NCBI RefSeq assembly: GCF_900113835.1
Contig: NZ_FOQV01000005.1
Location: 1-40,635 of the forward strand
Length of the DNA stretch: 40,635 bases
Origin: Allobosea sp. OK403
GTDB lineage: Bacteria; Pseudomonadota; Alphaproteobacteria; Rhizobiales; Beijerinckiaceae
Direction: 5' to 3'
The notes under the pieces are model-generated. The model saw only the letters and a program-made list of their open reading frames with translations, made no database searches and was not told where the DNA came from. Positions 6,634 to 16,235 of the stretch are shown here, one piece after another; positions within the stretch are counted from its first letter, which is position 1; every line of letters begins with the position of its first letter. Position numbers and translations under genes: made by a program.

Positions 6634-9495
6634 TTACAGCGTCCGCTTGATCTCTTCGACGCGGTAGCACTCGATGACGTCGCCGGCGCGCATGTCCTGG
6701 TAGTTCTCGAAGGACATGCCGCACTCCTGGCCGGCCACGACTTCCTTCGCGTCGTCCTTGAAGCGCTTGAGCTGGGCGAGCTTGCCCTCGTGAACCACGA
6801 CATTGTCGCGGATCAGGCGGACATTGGCGCCGCGCTCGATCGTACCGTCGGTGACGCGGCAGCCGGCGATCTTGCCGACCTTCGAGACCGCGAAGATCTC
6901 GAGGATCTGGGCATTGCCGAGCATGGTTTCGCGCAGGGTCGGAGCAAGCAGGCCCGACATCGCCGCCTTAACGTCATCCACGAGGTTGTAGATGATGTTG
7001 TAGTAGCGGATCTCAACCCCGGCCCGTTCGGCCGCCTCGCGCGCTTCCTTATGGGCGCGCACGTTGAAGCCGATCACGGCCGCGCCCGAAGCCTGGGCCA
7101 GCGTGATGTCGGATTCGGTAATGCCGCCGACGCCCGACTGCAGCACGCGGGCGCGCACCTCGTCGTTGCCGACTTTTTCCAGTGTTCCCACAATGGCTTC
7201 GACCGAACCCTGCACGTCGCCCTTGACGACGAGCGGGAATTCCTTGCGGCCAGCGCCTTCCTTGAGGTCGCGCATCATGTCGGCGAGCGAACGGCCGGCC
7301 GCCGAGCCGCCGCCGCGCGCGGCGATGCGGTCGCGCTTCTGGCGCTCACGGTAATCGGTGATCTCGCGGGCGCGGGCCTCGGATTCGACCACCGCAACGC
7401 GGTCGCCGGCCTCGGGCGTGCCGTTGAAGCCGAGCACCTCGACGGGAAGCGAGGGGGGGGCTTCCTTGATATGAGCCCCGGTGTCGCCGATCAGGGCGCG
7501 CACCCGGCCCCATTCCGAACCCGCCACGACGATGTCGCCGGTGCGCAGCGTGCCGCGCTGGACAAGCACGGTCGCGACCGGGCCACGGCCGCGGTCGAGC
7601 TTGGCCTCGATCACGGTGCCTTCGGCCGGCCGATCGGGATTGGCCTTCAGGTCGAGCAGTTCGGCCTGCAGCGCGATGGCTTCCAGCAGCTTGTCGAGGT
7701 TCTTGCCGGTCTTGGCCGAGACCTCGATCTCCAGCGTCTCGCCGCCCAGCGTCTCGACCTGGATCTCGTATTGCAGCAACTCCGAGCGGACCCGCTCGGG
7801 GCTGGCATCGGCCTTGTCGATCTTGTTGATCGCCACGATCAGCGGCACGCCGGCCGCCTTGGCGTGATTGATGGCCTCGACCGTCTGCGGCATGACGCCG
7901 TCATCGGCCGCGACCACGAGCACGACGACGTCGGTGACCTTGGCGCCGCGGGCGCGCATCGCCGTGAAGGCGGCGTGGCCGGGCGTGTCGATGAAGGTGA
8001 CCTGTGCGCCCGACGGCGTCTTCACCTGATAGGCGCCGATATGCTGGGTGATGCCGCCGGCTTCGCCGGTGACGACATGCGTCTGACGGATCGCGTCGAG
8101 CAACGAGGTCTTGCCGTGGTCGACATGGCCCATGATGGTGACGACGGCCGGGCGCGGAAGAAGCGTGTCCTCGGGATCAGCTATGTCGAACAGGCCGCCT
8201 TCGACGTCGGAATCGGCGACGCGCTTGACGGTATGACCCATTTCCTCGGCGACGAGCTGGGCCGTGTCCGCGTCGATCACATCGGTGATCTTGTGCATCG
8301 CGCCCTGCTTCATCAGCAGGCGGATGACATCGACGCCACGCTCGGTCATGCGGTTGGCGAGTTCCTGGATGGTGATCGTCTCAGGAACGATCACCTCGCG
8401 CATCACGCGCTCCTTGGCGACGTCCGAGGCGCGGTGCCCGGTCATGCGCTGGACACGACGACGGAAGGCCGCGACCGAGCGCGTGCGCTCGTCGTCGCCG
8501 CCGGTCGCGGTCGACAATGTCAGGCGGCCACGCGGCTTCTCGCCGACCTTGGGAGTTTTTGGCGCGGGCACGGGTGCGCCACGCGGCGGACCGCCGGCAA
8601 AGCCGCCAGGACGACGGAACGCGGGACGCGCCTCGGTGTCATCGGGACGGCTGCGCGGCGCTGCCGTGGAGGGCGCCTGGCGCGTGGGCCGGGTGATGGC
8701 TGGTTCCGCCGGTGCAGTCGTATCGACCGGGCGCGGCGGGCGCGGGGTGTCGAGGCGCGGCGGGCGCGAGTCCAGACGGGGCGGGCGAGCACCGATATCG
8801 CGCATCGGTGTACGCGGGGCGAAATCGGGACGCGGACCAGAAGGAGCCGGACGGGGCGCCTGGGCGTAAGCAGGCGCCGGGGCTGCCGGCGCAGCCGCCG
8901 GGCTGTCGCCTTGCGGGGCGGGCGCGGCGTCACGCGGCGGCTGGGGGGCTGCCGGACGGGGAGCTTGCTGCTCCTCGTTCATGCGCTGGCGGGCAGCGCT
9001 TTCGGCGCGACGCTTGTGATCGTCTTCCTGGCGGCGACGCTCTTCTTCCTCGCGCTGGCGGGCGAGGGCGGCTTCGCGCTCCTGGCGCTCGCGTTCGATC
9101 ACGGCGGCGCGCTGGCGCGCTTCGTCCTCGGCGATGCGGCGCGCTTCCGCTTCACGGTCGCGTGAGTCGGAGAGTGCGCGCTGGCGGGCGTCCTTCTCGT
9201 CTTCCGAGAGCGTGCGCAGCAGCATGCTGCCGGCGGGCCGCGTGACGGGAGTAGGCGCCGGAGGAACCGGGCGCGGCGCAGCCTGCTGGACCTGAGGCTG
9301 AGGGGCGCGCGCGATCGGCGCCTCCTTGACCTCGGGGCCGCCTGCGCGTCGCTTGACCTCGACGACGACCTGCTTCGAGCGCCCATGCGAGAAGCTCTGC
9401 CGGACAGTGCTCTGTTCGACAGGACGCTTCAACGTCAGGGTCTTCGGGGGGCTGACCGTCAAGGTCTTATCGCCCGGGGTCTTGGTATCGCTCAT
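6634..9495 (-). CDS. infB: Translation initiation factor IF-2
   Basis: IF-2 is the GTPase that brings initiator tRNA to the 30S subunit and promotes 50S joining. The 953-residue protein starts with the IF-2 N-terminal [18 protein letters not shown] segment, then a long charged helical stretch (about 90-150, rich in R, E, A and Q), then a Pro/Ala/Arg-rich linker to about residue 350. The G domain follows with GHVDHGKT (about 453-460), the switch-II DTPGH and NKID. Domains II and III and the C-terminal tRNA-binding domain IV end in [11 protein letters not shown]. The ATG overlaps the ylxR stop by 4 bases. The long disordered N-terminus is usual in alphaproteobacteria. An 8-base homopolymer (7453-7460 region) is crossed without loss of frame. 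Confidence 0.98.
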   Translation of the reverse strand: MSDTKTPGDKTLTVSPPKTLTLKRPVEQSTVRQSFSHGRSKQVVVEVKRRAGGPEVKEAPIARAPQPQVQQAAPRPVPPAPTPVTRPAGSMLLRTLSEDEKDARQRALSDSRDREAEARRIAEDEARQRAAVIERERQEREAALARQREEEERRRQEDDHKRRAESAARQRMNEEQQAPRPAAPQPPRDAAPAPQGDSPAAAPAAPAPAYAQAPRPAPSGPRPDFAPRTPMRDIGARPPRLDSRPPRLDTPRPPRPVDTTAPAEPAITRPTRQAPSTAAPRSRPDDTEARPAFRRPGGFAGGPPRGAPVPAPKTPKVGEKPRGRLTLSTATGGDDERTRSVAAFRRRVQRMTGHRASDVAKERVMREVIVPETITIQELANRMTERGVDVIRLLMKQGAMHKITDVIDADTAQLVAEEMGHTVKRVADSDVEGGLFDIADPEDTLLPRPAVVTIMGHVDHGKTSLLDAIRQTHVVTGEAGGITQHIGAYQVKTPSGAQVTFIDTPGHAAFTAMRARGAKVTDVVVLVVAADDGVMPQTVEAINHAKAAGVPLIVAINKIDKADASPERVRSELLQYEIQVETLGGETLEIEVSAKTGKNLDKLLEAIALQAELLDLKANPDRPAEGTVIEAKLDRGRGPVATVLVQRGTLRTGDIVVAGSEWGRVRALIGDTGAHIKEAPPSLPVEVLGFNGTPEAGDRVAVVESEARAREITDYRERQKRDRIAARGGGSAAGRSLADMMRDLKEGAGRKEFPLVVKGDVQGSVEAIVGTLEKVGNDEVRARVLQSGVGGITESDITLAQASGAAVIGFNVRAHKEAREAAERAGVEIRYYNIIYNLVDDVKAAMSGLLAPTLRETMLGNAQILEIFAVSKVGKIAGCRVTDGTIERGANVRLIRDNVVVHEGKLAQLKRFKDDAKEVVAGQECGMSFENYQDMRAGDVIECYRVEEIKRTL

Positions 9496-10220
9496 TCCGC
9501 GTTCGGTCCTGCCGGTTCGGTCGTTTGTTCGTCTAAGGGGTCGGAGTGCGCCGGGTGGTCAGGCTCCGTCGCACCGACATCGTCCGTCCTGTAGCGGACG
9601 AGCCGACGCCAGCGGAAGAGGAAACCCTCGGCCGCCGGACCCGGAGCAAGCGCCGCATGTATCACATGTGCCCGCCCCAACGCCAATTCCAAATCCGTCG
9701 CCGCGAAAATTGCGACGACAGGTGTCTTTCGTACCTTCAGGCCAGCGCCTTCACGGGCAATTTCGGCCCGCTTCAGAGCTTGTCCGATCTTGCGGCGGCC
9801 ATCTTCGGCGCCGTCGCTGGCTTCGATCACCGCTGCGCAGCGGCCAGATCCGATCACGGCCTCGACCTTGGCGAAGCCGCTCGAGACCAGCCCGGCCTTG
9901 TTGGCCATCGCCAGGGCCTGCAGCGCGTCACGCAGCATCAGGCTGTCGATCATCGCGACCAGATCGGCCGGCACGGTGATCTTCGCCTTCAGCGATCGCT
10001 CGAAGGCCTTGCGCTTCACCGCCTCGGTGACGGTCTTGGCGCTCAGGCTCGTCCAGACGCCTCGTCCCGGCAGCTTGCGCCGGAGATCTGGCGTCAGGAC
10101 CCCTTCGGGCCCGACCACGAAGCGGATCAGATCGTCGGGCGATTTCACCGCCCGGCTCACGACGCAGCTGCGCTCCGGGCCGTCTTTCCGCGTCTCGCTC
10201 ATCGAGACAGCCCGTTGCAT
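9492..10220 (-). CDS. ylxR: YlxR (DUF448) protein with C-terminal L7Ae-like domain
   Basis: The 242-residue protein has an N-terminal YlxR/DUF448 domain ([19 protein letters not shown], then [24 protein letters not shown]). A second domain resembles ribosomal L7Ae/L30e ([29 protein letters not shown] and VVAIFAATD). Both are RNA-binding folds. YlxR from Gram-positive bacteria is known to bind RNase P RNA or act in transcription; the job of the alphaproteobacterial two-domain form is less clear. It sits between nusA and infB, its usual place, with a 4-base overlap onto infB. Two starts are possible: ATG at 10220 (used here) and ATG at 10202, which begins MSETRKDG. Neither has a strong Shine-Dalgarno. 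Confidence 0.9.
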   Translation of the reverse strand: MQRAVSMSETRKDGPERSCVVSRAVKSPDDLIRFVVGPEGVLTPDLRRKLPGRGVWTSLSAKTVTEAVKRKAFERSLKAKITVPADLVAMIDSLMLRDALQALAMANKAGLVSSGFAKVEAVIGSGRCAAVIEASDGAEDGRRKIGQALKRAEIAREGAGLKVRKTPVVAIFAATDLELALGRAHVIHAALAPGPAAEGFLFRWRRLVRYRTDDVGATEPDHPAHSDPLDEQTTEPAGPNAE

Positions 10221-10234
10221 CTGCGCGATCCGGC

Positions 10235-11830
10235 TCAGGCCTCGGCCGATTCTTCGGCGGCGTCCGCCTCGGTCTCTTCGGCAGGGGCCTCGATCCAACC
10301 AGCCTTGACGCGCGCAGCCATGATCATGGCTTCGGCATCCTGGCGGGACAGATCATAGCCATCGAGATAACCGGCATGGCGGGTGGTCTCGCCATCCTTG
10401 CGCTCGGTCCAGCCAACCAGATCATCAGTGGCGCAGCCGGCGAGATCCTCAACGTTCTTCACGTCGTTCTCGCCGAGCGCAACCATCATGGAGGTGGTGA
10501 TGCCTTCGACCTCGCGCAAGTCGTCCGCGACGCCGAGCGCGCGACGCTTCTCGTCGAACTCGGCTTCGATCGTGGCAAGATACTCCTGCGCGCGCGCCTG
10601 GATCTCGGCGGCGGTGTCCTCGTCGAAGCCTTCGATTGCGGCGAGCTCGGAGGGCTCGACATAGGCGACCTCCTCGACCGTGCGGAAGCCTTCCGAAGCC
10701 AGGAGCTGGCCGACCGTCTCGTCGACGTTCAGCGCGTTCATGAAGATCTCGGTGCGCTGCAGGAACTCCTTCTGGCGGCGCTCCGACTCCTCGGCCTCGG
10801 TCAGGATGTCGATGTCCCAGCCGGTGAGCTGCGAGGCGAGGCGGACGTTCTGGCCGCGACGACCGATGGCCAGCGAGAGCTGCTCGTCGGGCACCACGAC
10901 CTCGATCTTGTCGGCCTCCTCGTCGAGCACGACCTTGGCGACTTCCGCCGGCTGCAGGGCGTTGACGACGAAGGTCGCGATATCGGGCGACCACGGGATG
11001 ATGTCGATCTTCTCGCCCTGGAGCTCGCCGACGACGGCCTGGACGCGCGAGCCGCGCATGCCGACGCAGGCGCCGACCGGGTCGATCGAGGAATCGCGGC
11101 TGATCACGGCGATCTTGGCGCGGGAACCGGGGTCGCGAGCGACGGCCTTCACCTCGACGATGCCGTCATAGATCTCCGGCACTTCCTGGCCGAAGAGCTT
11201 GGCCATGAACTGCGGATGGGTGCGCGACAGGAAGATCTGCGGGCCACGCGGCTCGCGGCGCACGTCGTAGACATAGGCGCGGGCACGGTCGCCGACCTTG
11301 AAGGTCTCGCGCGGGATCATCTCGTCGCGCCGGATGATCGCCTCGCCACGGCCGAGATCGACGAAGACATTGCCGTATTCGACGCGCTTGACCGCGCCGT
11401 TGACGATCTCGCCGATGCGATCCTTGTATTCGTCGTACTGACGGTCACGCTCGGCCTCGCGCACCTTCTGCACGATGACCTGCTTGGCCGACTGCGCGGC
11501 GATGCGGCCAAAATCGAAGGGCGGCAGCGGATCGGCGATGACGTCGCCGACCTGGGCCGCCGGATTATGGCGCTTGGCCTCGTCCACGGTGATTTCGGTC
11601 GCACCGTTCTCGACGAGGTCGACGACCTGGAGATGGCGGGCGAGGCGCAGTTCGCCGGTCTTGGTGTTGATCTCGGCATGAACGTCGGTCTCGGCGCCGT
11701 AGCGCGAGCGCGCGGCCTTGGCGATCGCATCCTGCATCGCATCGACGACGATCTGCCGGTCGATCGATTTCTCGCGGGCGACCGCGTCGGCGATCTGCAG
11801 CAGTTCGAGCCTGTTGGCGCTGACGACCAT
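10235..11830 (-). CDS. nusA: Transcription termination/antitermination factor NusA
   Basis: NusA binds RNA polymerase and nascent RNA, modulating pausing, termination and antitermination. The 531-residue protein begins VVSANRLELLQIADAVAREKSID, typical of alphaproteobacteria. An S1 domain follows (about 130-200), then two KH domains containing SSIDPVGACVGMRGSRV and SLAIGRRGQNVRLASQLTGWDID. At the C-terminus are helix-hairpin-helix repeats (LLASEGFRTVEEVAYVEPSEL and GEND VKNVEDLAGCATDDL) before an acidic tail. I chose the ATG at 11830 because GAGGAG lies 8 bases upstream. A GTG at 11839, overlapping the rimP stop, would add three residues. It is the second gene of the operon. Confidence 0.97.
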   Translation of the reverse strand: MVVSANRLELLQIADAVAREKSIDRQIVVDAMQDAIAKAARSRYGAETDVHAEINTKTGELRLARHLQVVDLVENGATEITVDEAKRHNPAAQVGDVIADPLPPFDFGRIAAQSAKQVIVQKVREAERDRQYDEYKDRIGEIVNGAVKRVEYGNVFVDLGRGEAIIRRDEMIPRETFKVGDRARAYVYDVRREPRGPQIFLSRTHPQFMAKLFGQEVPEIYDGIVEVKAVARDPGSRAKIAVISRDSSIDPVGACVGMRGSRVQAVVGELQGEKIDIIPWSPDIATFVVNALQPAEVAKVVLDEEADKIEVVVPDEQLSLAIGRRGQNVRLASQLTGWDIDILTEAEESERRQKEFLQRTEIFMNALNVDETVGQLLASEGFRTVEEVAYVEPSELAAIEGFDEDTAAEIQARAQEYLATIEAEFDEKRRALGVADDLREVEGITTSMMVALGENDVKNVEDLAGCATDDLVGWTERKDGETTRHAGYLDGYDLSRQDAEAMIMAARVKAGWIEAPAEETEADAAEESAEA

Positions 11831-11835
11831 GGCGC

Positions 11836-12519
11836 TCACTCCTCTTCCGTTGTGTCCTGCGGAGCCTGTCCGGGCTTCTTGCCCGGGCGCGGACCCAGCG
11901 ATTTTCCCATGCCCTTCTTCGGGCTGGCGATCTCTTCGGCCGGCGGCATCTCGGGCGGCAGGCCCGATTTGCCTCGGCGCAGCGATTCCGTCACGAGCGC
12001 GTCGGTGAGCACGAGGCGAGCCTCGGCGATCAGCGACATCGGAATGGCGACGTCGCGCTCCTCTTCCGATTTCGCATCGTCGCGAGCGAGCAGGGCATTG
12101 CCGCCATCCACGCCGCGCAAGATGCCGCGGAAGCGCTTGCGGCCGGAGACGACGGCTTCAGTATCGATCTTGGCGAGATGCCCGGCCCAGCGCTCGAAAT
12201 CGCTCGCCCGCACCAGCGGCCGGTCGATTCCCGGCGAAGACACCTCGAGATGATAGGCAACCTGCACGGGATCATCAACGTCGAGCGCCGGCGAGACGGC
12301 CTGGCTGACGGCCTCGCAGCCCTCGACATTCATGGTGCCGTCGGGCCGCTCGGCCATGATCTGGACCGTGCAGCCGTTCTGGCCGGTGACGCGCACGCGC
12401 ACCAGCCTGTAGCCGAGATCGACGATCGCTGGCTCGACAATGGCCGCCACGCGCGCCGCCACGCCGCTTTCGACGACGAGGCGTGCCTCCTGCTCGGTGC
12501 TTGCTGTGGTCTCGTTCAT
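11836..12519 (-). CDS. rimP: Ribosome maturation factor RimP
   Basis: RimP is an early-acting 30S assembly factor. The 227-residue reading from the ATG at 12519 shows the N-terminal alpha/beta domain ([26 protein letters not shown], then [23 protein letters not shown]) and the family signature [27 protein letters not shown]-terminal SH3-like domain and a lysine-rich tail ([14 protein letters not shown]) follow. The tail is longer than in E. coli, as is usual in this order. The open frame continues upstream of 12519 without similarity, so the internal ATG is preferred; its Shine-Dalgarno is poor (GGCGGCCAAGG). It is the first gene of the rimP-nusA-ylxR-infB-rbfA-truB operon. Confidence 0.95.
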   Translation of the reverse strand: MNETTASTEQEARLVVESGVAARVAAIVEPAIVDLGYRLVRVRVTGQNGCTVQIMAERPDGTMNVEGCEAVSQAVSPALDVDDPVQVAYHLEVSSPGIDRPLVRASDFERWAGHLAKIDTEAVVSGRKRFRGILRGVDGGNALLARDDAKSEEERDVAIPMSLIAEARLVLTDALVTESLRRGKSGLPPEMPPAEEIASPKKGMGKSLGPRPGKKPGQAPQDTTEEE

Positions 12520-12573
12520 ACCTTGGCCGCCTGCATGGAGCTGAAAATCATCCGGCTCCAAACCAACTCATTG

Positions 12574-12645
12574 GACCATGATGTCGCTCGAAAACCGGTT
12601 TCCGCTCTATCGCTGACGCGGGTCTTCGGTGCGGCATCATGCTCT
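12574..12645. repeat. Dispersed repeat with GAAAACCGGTTTCC core
   Basis: The segment is bounded by GGACCATGATGTCG and CGGCATCATGCTCT, which are imperfect inverted copies, and has CGAAAACCGGTTTCC inside. Similar pieces (AAGTGG..AACCGGTTTTCG) occur at 39938-40090 and 40585-40635, so this belongs to the same dispersed family. It lies in the rimP upstream region and may have displaced or altered the operon promoter. Confidence 0.6.
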
Positions 12646-12668
12646 GGCCCCGGCAGGGCTTCGGCCAA

Positions 12669-12700
12669 TAAAAAAGAGCGGGCCGGCAGGCCCGCTCTTG
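12669..12700 (-). terminator. Strong intrinsic terminator, minus strand
   Basis: AAGAGCGGGCC and GGCCCGCTCTT are perfect inverted copies separated by four bases. Read on the minus strand the stem is followed by TTTTTTA, a classic intrinsic terminator; on the plus strand there is no T-run. No known gene ends just upstream of it on the minus strand, which is the argument for the small ORF at 12737-12844. Confidence 0.8.
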
Positions 12701-12736
12701 ATCATCGGCTGATACCGAAACCAGAGCTGTTAGACG

Positions 12737-12844
12737 CTATTTAGTCCGGCTCGCCAGCGCATGCAAGGTCTGGATCGATTGCGGGTCGGGATCGATCGAT
12801 CCGGGAAGTCGCGCTTTCTCCATTCGCGCTAACCGGCTGGTCAT
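12737..12844 (-). CDS. Possible small protein, 35 residues, upstream of rimP
   Basis: On the minus strand an ATG at 12844 opens 35 codons: MTSRLARMEKARLPGSIDPD, then PQSIQTLHALASRTK and a TAG stop. A purine-rich GGGAAGAAGA lies directly before the ATG, and the stop is about 37 bases before the strong terminator at 12669-12700. The product would be basic, soluble and without an obvious domain. It is divergent from the DUF2336 gene (12891), with 46 bases between the two starts. I do not recognise it. The coupling of ribosome-binding-like site, ORF and terminator is the only support; a non-coding small RNA ending at the same terminator is the main alternative. Confidence 0.35.
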   Translation of the reverse strand: MTSRLARMEKARLPGSIDPDPQSIQTLHALASRTK

Positions 12845-12890
12845 TCTTCTTCCCGATAGTGCGGCCGCAGACGTTGCGTGAGGATGCTGC

Positions 12891-13979
12891 ATGAGTTCGG
12901 TGAGTGCGCTGTTGCGCGATCTTGAAGCGACGATGACGCGAGGGTCGAATGACGACCGCACGCAGATTCTGGCTCGCCTGACCGACCTCTTCCTCACCAC
13001 TGCCGCAGGCATGGAAGAGGACCAGGTCAGCATTTTCGACGTGGTGATCGGCCGGCTCTCGCGTGCCATCGAGGTCCGGGCCCGTATCGAATTATCGGAG
13101 CGGCTCGCTCCCATTCCCAATGCGCCGAGCGGCGTCGTGCGCCAGCTCGCGCTCGACGAGATCGCCGTCGCCAGGCCGGTGCTGATCGCCTCAAAACGTC
13201 TCACCGACCAGGATCTGGTCGCTGTCTCGGCGGCCAAGGGCCGCGATCACATGCTCGCCATCACTGAGCGGCTCGATCTCGGCGAGCCGGTCACGGATTT
13301 CCTGATTCTGCGCGGTGGCCGCGTCGTCACCCATGCGGTGGCGGCAAACCAGACCGCGCGCTTCTCGCGCCATGGCATGGGCGTGCTCGTAATGCGGGCC
13401 GTCCAGGACGATGCGCTCCAGGCGACTTTGGGCTCGCGCAGCGACATTCCGGCCGAATTGCTCGATCAGCTTCTGGTGGCGGCCAAGAATTCGGCGCGGC
13501 GTCGCCTCACGGCGTCGCTGGAGCCCTCGCTTGCCGGCGCGGTCGACATGGCCGTCGAGCGCGGGGCCCAGGCGATCGCCGCCGAGGCGCAGACACATGA
13601 CGGGTACGCCAAGTTCAACGCGGCCCTGATCGAGATCAACCGGCTCCACGAAGCCGGTCAGCTCGACGAGGCCAAGCTGGTCGAATTCGCCGCTGCGGGC
13701 GCCCTGGAGCATGCGATGTGCGCCGTTGCGGCGCTGGCGCAGCTTGGCCTGCCGGCGACCGAGCAGATCATTTTGGGTACGGATCGTGACGCCGTGCTCC
13801 TGGTCGGCCGGGCTCTCGGCTGGTCCTGGGAGACCGCGCGCGCGCTGATCGGCCTGCGCAAGGATCTCGGCAAGTCGGAGGTTGCGATCGAGCGCGCCCG
13901 TCAGAGCTTCCGCACCTTGAACACGACGACGGCCCAGCGCGTGCTCGGCTTCCTCAGGATGCGCGACGCACAGCCGTGA
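12891..13979 (+). CDS. DUF2336 domain protein
   Basis: The 362-residue soluble protein has the DUF2336 layout: LTDLFLTTAAGMEEDQVSIFDVVIGRL near residues 30-55, then ARIELSERLAPIPNAPSGVVRQLALDEI and PVLIASKRLTDQDLVAVSAAKGRDHMLAITER. The family's alternating short helices resemble HEAT-like repeats. A long C-terminal helical region (about 230-360) includes LGTDRDAVLLVGRALGWSWETARALIGLR. DUF2336 proteins are largely alphaproteobacterial and their function is not established; some lie near two-component or cell-cycle genes. No signal peptide or membrane helix is seen. The last 26 bases overlap the end of trmB on the other strand. GCTGC precedes the ATG and there is no strong Shine-Dalgarno. Confidence 0.85.
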   Translation: MSSVSALLRDLEATMTRGSNDDRTQILARLTDLFLTTAAGMEEDQVSIFDVVIGRLSRAIEVRARIELSERLAPIPNAPSGVVRQLALDEIAVARPVLIASKRLTDQDLVAVSAAKGRDHMLAITERLDLGEPVTDFLILRGGRVVTHAVAANQTARFSRHGMGVLVMRAVQDDALQATLGSRSDIPAELLDQLLVAAKNSARRRLTASLEPSLAGAVDMAVERGAQAIAAEAQTHDGYAKFNAALIEINRLHEAGQLDEAKLVEFAAAGALEHAMCAVAALAQLGLPATEQIILGTDRDAVLLVGRALGWSWETARALIGLRKDLGKSEVAIERARQSFRTLNTTTAQRVLGFLRMRDAQP

Positions 13980-14652
13980 GGTAGCTCGGCACGCGGCCCG
14001 CCGCGACGGCCTTCGCCTCGTAGCGCGTGCGGATCCAACCGGGATAAGGCTTGCGCCAATCATCGGCGCGCTCATCCGTCCAGTCGAAATCGGGCGAGCG
14101 GGCGAGCCGCGCCAGTGTCCAGCCGACATAATCGTCGATGTCGCTGGCGAAACGGAAGCGGCCGCCCGGACGCAGACAGCGGGCGAACAGGCCAAGTGTG
14201 CGTTCGGAGACGAAACGCCGCTTGCGCTGGCGGCGCTTCGGCCAGGGATCGGGATAGAGCAGGTCGATCGCATCGAGCCCGCCGGCCGGCAGGCGCGGCA
14301 GCATCAGCGCAGCATCGCCGTCCCAGAGCCGGATATTGGTCAGCCCTTCCCGCTCGATGACGGCGAGGAACTTCGCCATCCCGTTGATGAAGGGCTCGAC
14401 GCCAATGAAACCGATCTGCGGGCTCTCGCGCATCCGCGAGAGCAGATGCTCGCCGCCGCCGAAGCCGATCTCGAGCCGAACCGCCGTCACAGGCTGCGGA
14501 AACAGCGCCGCCAGATCGGTGATCGCGCCATCGGGCAGGCGCAGGCGCGGCAATACGCCCTCGATCATCGCATTCTGGCCTTCGCGCAGGGCCTTGCCTT
14601 TGCGACGGCCGAAGAAGGCGCGGTCAGGATCGAAATCGTCGGTCATTGTCAT
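13954..14652 (-). CDS. trmB: tRNA (guanine-N7-)-methyltransferase
   Basis: TrmB methylates G46 in the variable loop of tRNA using SAM. The 232-residue Rossmann-fold enzyme shows VRLEIGFGGGEHLL (SAM-binding motif I), GFIGVEPFINGMAKFL, IRLWDGDAALMLPRL and the family signature LLYPDPWPKRRQRKRRFV. I chose the ATG at 14652 (MTMTDDFDPDRAFFGRRKGK); an ATG two codons further in is equally likely, and neither has a clear Shine-Dalgarno. It lies downstream of metK, which makes its methyl donor, but is separated from it by a terminator and a 114-bp palindrome and so probably has its own promoter. Its tail overlaps the DUF2336 gene convergently. Confidence 0.95.
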   Translation of the reverse strand: MTMTDDFDPDRAFFGRRKGKALREGQNAMIEGVLPRLRLPDGAITDLAALFPQPVTAVRLEIGFGGGEHLLSRMRESPQIGFIGVEPFINGMAKFLAVIEREGLTNIRLWDGDAALMLPRLPAGGLDAIDLLYPDPWPKRRQRKRRFVSERTLGLFARCLRPGGRFRFASDIDDYVGWTLARLARSPDFDWTDERADDWRKPYPGWIRTRYEAKAVAAGRVPSYLTAVRRAS

Positions 14653-14688
14653 GTCTTTAGATATTGAACTATTTTTCAAAAGGAACAC

Positions 14689-14802
14689 GCCGTCATCCTG
14701 GACAAGCGGCGAAGCCGCGCAGATCCGGGATCCATCATAGGGCATGGACGGTGCCCTATGATGGATCCCGGCGCTCCGCTTCGCTTCGGCCAGGATGACG
14801 GC
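14689..14802. repeat. 114-bp palindromic element between trmB and metK
   Basis: The outer arms GCCGTCATCCTGG (14689-14701) and CCAGGATGACGGC (14790-14802) are perfect inverted copies. The inner arms, 20 bp each (14725-14744 and 14752-14771), are also perfect and are separated by only TGGACGG. The regions between are partly complementary (GGCGAAGC/GCTTCGC). Transcribed in either direction it would form a very stable cruciform-like hairpin. It contains no ORF. The GTCATCCTGG/CCAGGATGAC ends and compact size fit a non-autonomous dispersed repeat. Confidence 0.85.
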
Positions 14803-14846
14803 ACGTTTCCACGGCCTGTCAGCCTGCTCTAGCGGATTCTTGGCAA

Positions 14847-14880
14847 AGAAAAAGGCCGGGATTTGAGCCCCGGCCTTTCG
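14847..14880 (-). terminator. Intrinsic terminator downstream of metK
   Basis: On the minus strand GAAAGGCCGGGG and CCCGGCCTTTTTC flank a 7-base loop and the stem runs straight into a T-rich tract (TTTTTCTTT). It lies 23 bases after the metK stop, separating metK from trmB. Confidence 0.85.
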
Positions 14881-14902
14881 CATGTGGTCGCAAGCTATCC
14901 GC

Positions 14903-16108
14903 TCAGGCGACGGCCTTCTTCAGCGCATCGACCAGATCGGTCTTCTCCCAGGAGAAGCTGCCGTCGCGGCCGGCTTTGCGGCCGAAATGGCCGTAAGCGG
15001 CGGTTTTGGCATAGATCGGCTTGTTCAACGCAAGATGCGTGCGGATGCCGCGCGGGGTCAGGTCCATGACCTCGCCGAGTACGGATTCGAGCTTCGCCTC
15101 ATCGACCTTGCCGGTGCCGTGCAGGTCGACATAGATCGAGAGCGGCTTGGCGACGCCGATGGCGTAGGACAGCTGGATCGTGCAGCGGTCGGCGAGCTTG
15201 GCGGCGACGACGTTCTTGGCGAGATAGCGCGCCGCATAGGCCGCCGAACGGTCGACCTTGGTCGGGTCCTTGCCCGAGAAAGCGCCGCCACCATGGGGGG
15301 CGGCTCCACCATAGGTGTCGACGATGATCTTGCGGCCGGTCAAGCCGGCATCGCCGTCGGGGCCGCCGATGACGAACTTGCCGGTCGGGTTGACGTGCCA
15401 GACGGTGTCCTTGGTGATCCAGCCTTCGGGCAGCGTCTCGCGGATATAGGGCTCGACGATCTTGCGGACATCGGCCGAGGTCAGGCTCTCGTCGACATGC
15501 TGGGTCGAGAGCACGATCTGGGTGACGCCGACCGGCTTGCCGTTCTCGTACTTGACCGTGACCTGGCTCTTGGCGTCGGGGCCGAGCTTGGCGGCGCCGC
15601 CTTCCTTGGCGTGGCGGGCCTTGGCCAGTACTTCGAGGATCTTGTGGGCGTAATAGATCGGCGCCGGCATCAGTTCCGGCGTCTCGCGGCAGGCATAGCC
15701 GAACATGATGCCCTGGTCGCCCGCGCCTTCATCCTTGTTGCCGCTGGCGTCGACGCCCTGGGCGATATCGGCCGACTGGGCGTGCAGCAGCACGTCGATC
15801 TTGCACTTCTTCCAGTGGAAGCCGTCCTGCTCATAGCCGATCGCCTTGATCGCCTTGCGCGCGGCCGACTTGACCTTGCTCTTCATCGCCTTCTCGTCGA
15901 GCGAGGTGCGGACCTCGCCAGCGATGACGACGCGGTTGGTCGTGGCCAGGGTCTCGCAGGCGACGCGGACCTGGGCGGGATCCATGCCGGACTTGGCCGC
16001 TTCCTTGAAGAACAGGTCGACGACCTCGTCGGAAATCCGGTCGCAGATCTTGTCGGGATGGCCTTCACCGACGGATTCGCTGGTGAACAGGTAGTTCTGG
16101 CGTGACAC
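14903..16108 (-). CDS. metK: S-adenosylmethionine synthetase
   Basis: MetK makes SAM from methionine and ATP in the cytoplasm. The 401-residue protein begins [18 protein letters not shown], containing the conserved ATP-binding GHPDK. It also shows [14 protein letters not shown], the phosphate-binding [19 protein letters not shown], and a C-terminus ending with [14 protein letters not shown]. Length and motifs are normal. An HTH regulator gene precedes it in the same direction (161-base gap), an arrangement conserved across Hyphomicrobiales. I looked for a SAM riboswitch (SAM-II or SAM/SAH type) in the gap and could not recognise one; a small palindrome at 16236-16257 is the only structured candidate. 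Confidence 0.98.
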   Translation of the reverse strand: MSRQNYLFTSESVGEGHPDKICDRISDEVVDLFFKEAAKSGMDPAQVRVACETLATTNRVVIAGEVRTSLDEKAMKSKVKSAARKAIKAIGYEQDGFHWKKCKIDVLLHAQSADIAQGVDASGNKDEGAGDQGIMFGYACRETPELMPAPIYYAHKILEVLAKARHAKEGGAAKLGPDAKSQVTVKYENGKPVGVTQIVLSTQHVDESLTSADVRKIVEPYIRETLPEGWITKDTVWHVNPTGKFVIGGPDGDAGLTGRKIIVDTYGGAAPHGGGAFSGKDPTKVDRSAAYAARYLAKNVVAAKLADRCTIQLSYAIGVAKPLSIYVDLHGTGKVDEAKLESVLGEVMDLTPRGIRTHLALNKPIYAKTAAYGHFGRKAGRDGSFSWEKTDLVDALKKAVA

Positions 16109-16235
16109 GGTCAGATAACCCTTCGGATGGGGTTGGCGAGTGACCGGCGTGACGACACGATCGGCCGACGAAAACGGGCACCGTCTTTGCAGCGGGCGCG
16201 TTCGTCGTCAAGCCAGAAATCCGTTTTTCGGGAGC

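Noticed and set aside
7450..7462. Run of eight Gs in infB as a possible frameshift or phase-variable tract
   Set aside because: The IF-2 frame continues with correct motifs on both sides, so it is intact; infB is essential, making phase variation implausible.
6583..9165. 860-codon open frame on the plus strand
   Set aside because: It is antisense to infB in GC-rich codon-biased DNA; the composition (D, H, R, G, A rich) is typical of a shadow frame and no domain is visible.
10376..12253. 625-codon open frame on the plus strand
   Set aside because: Antisense to nusA and rimP; no motif, and shadow-like composition.
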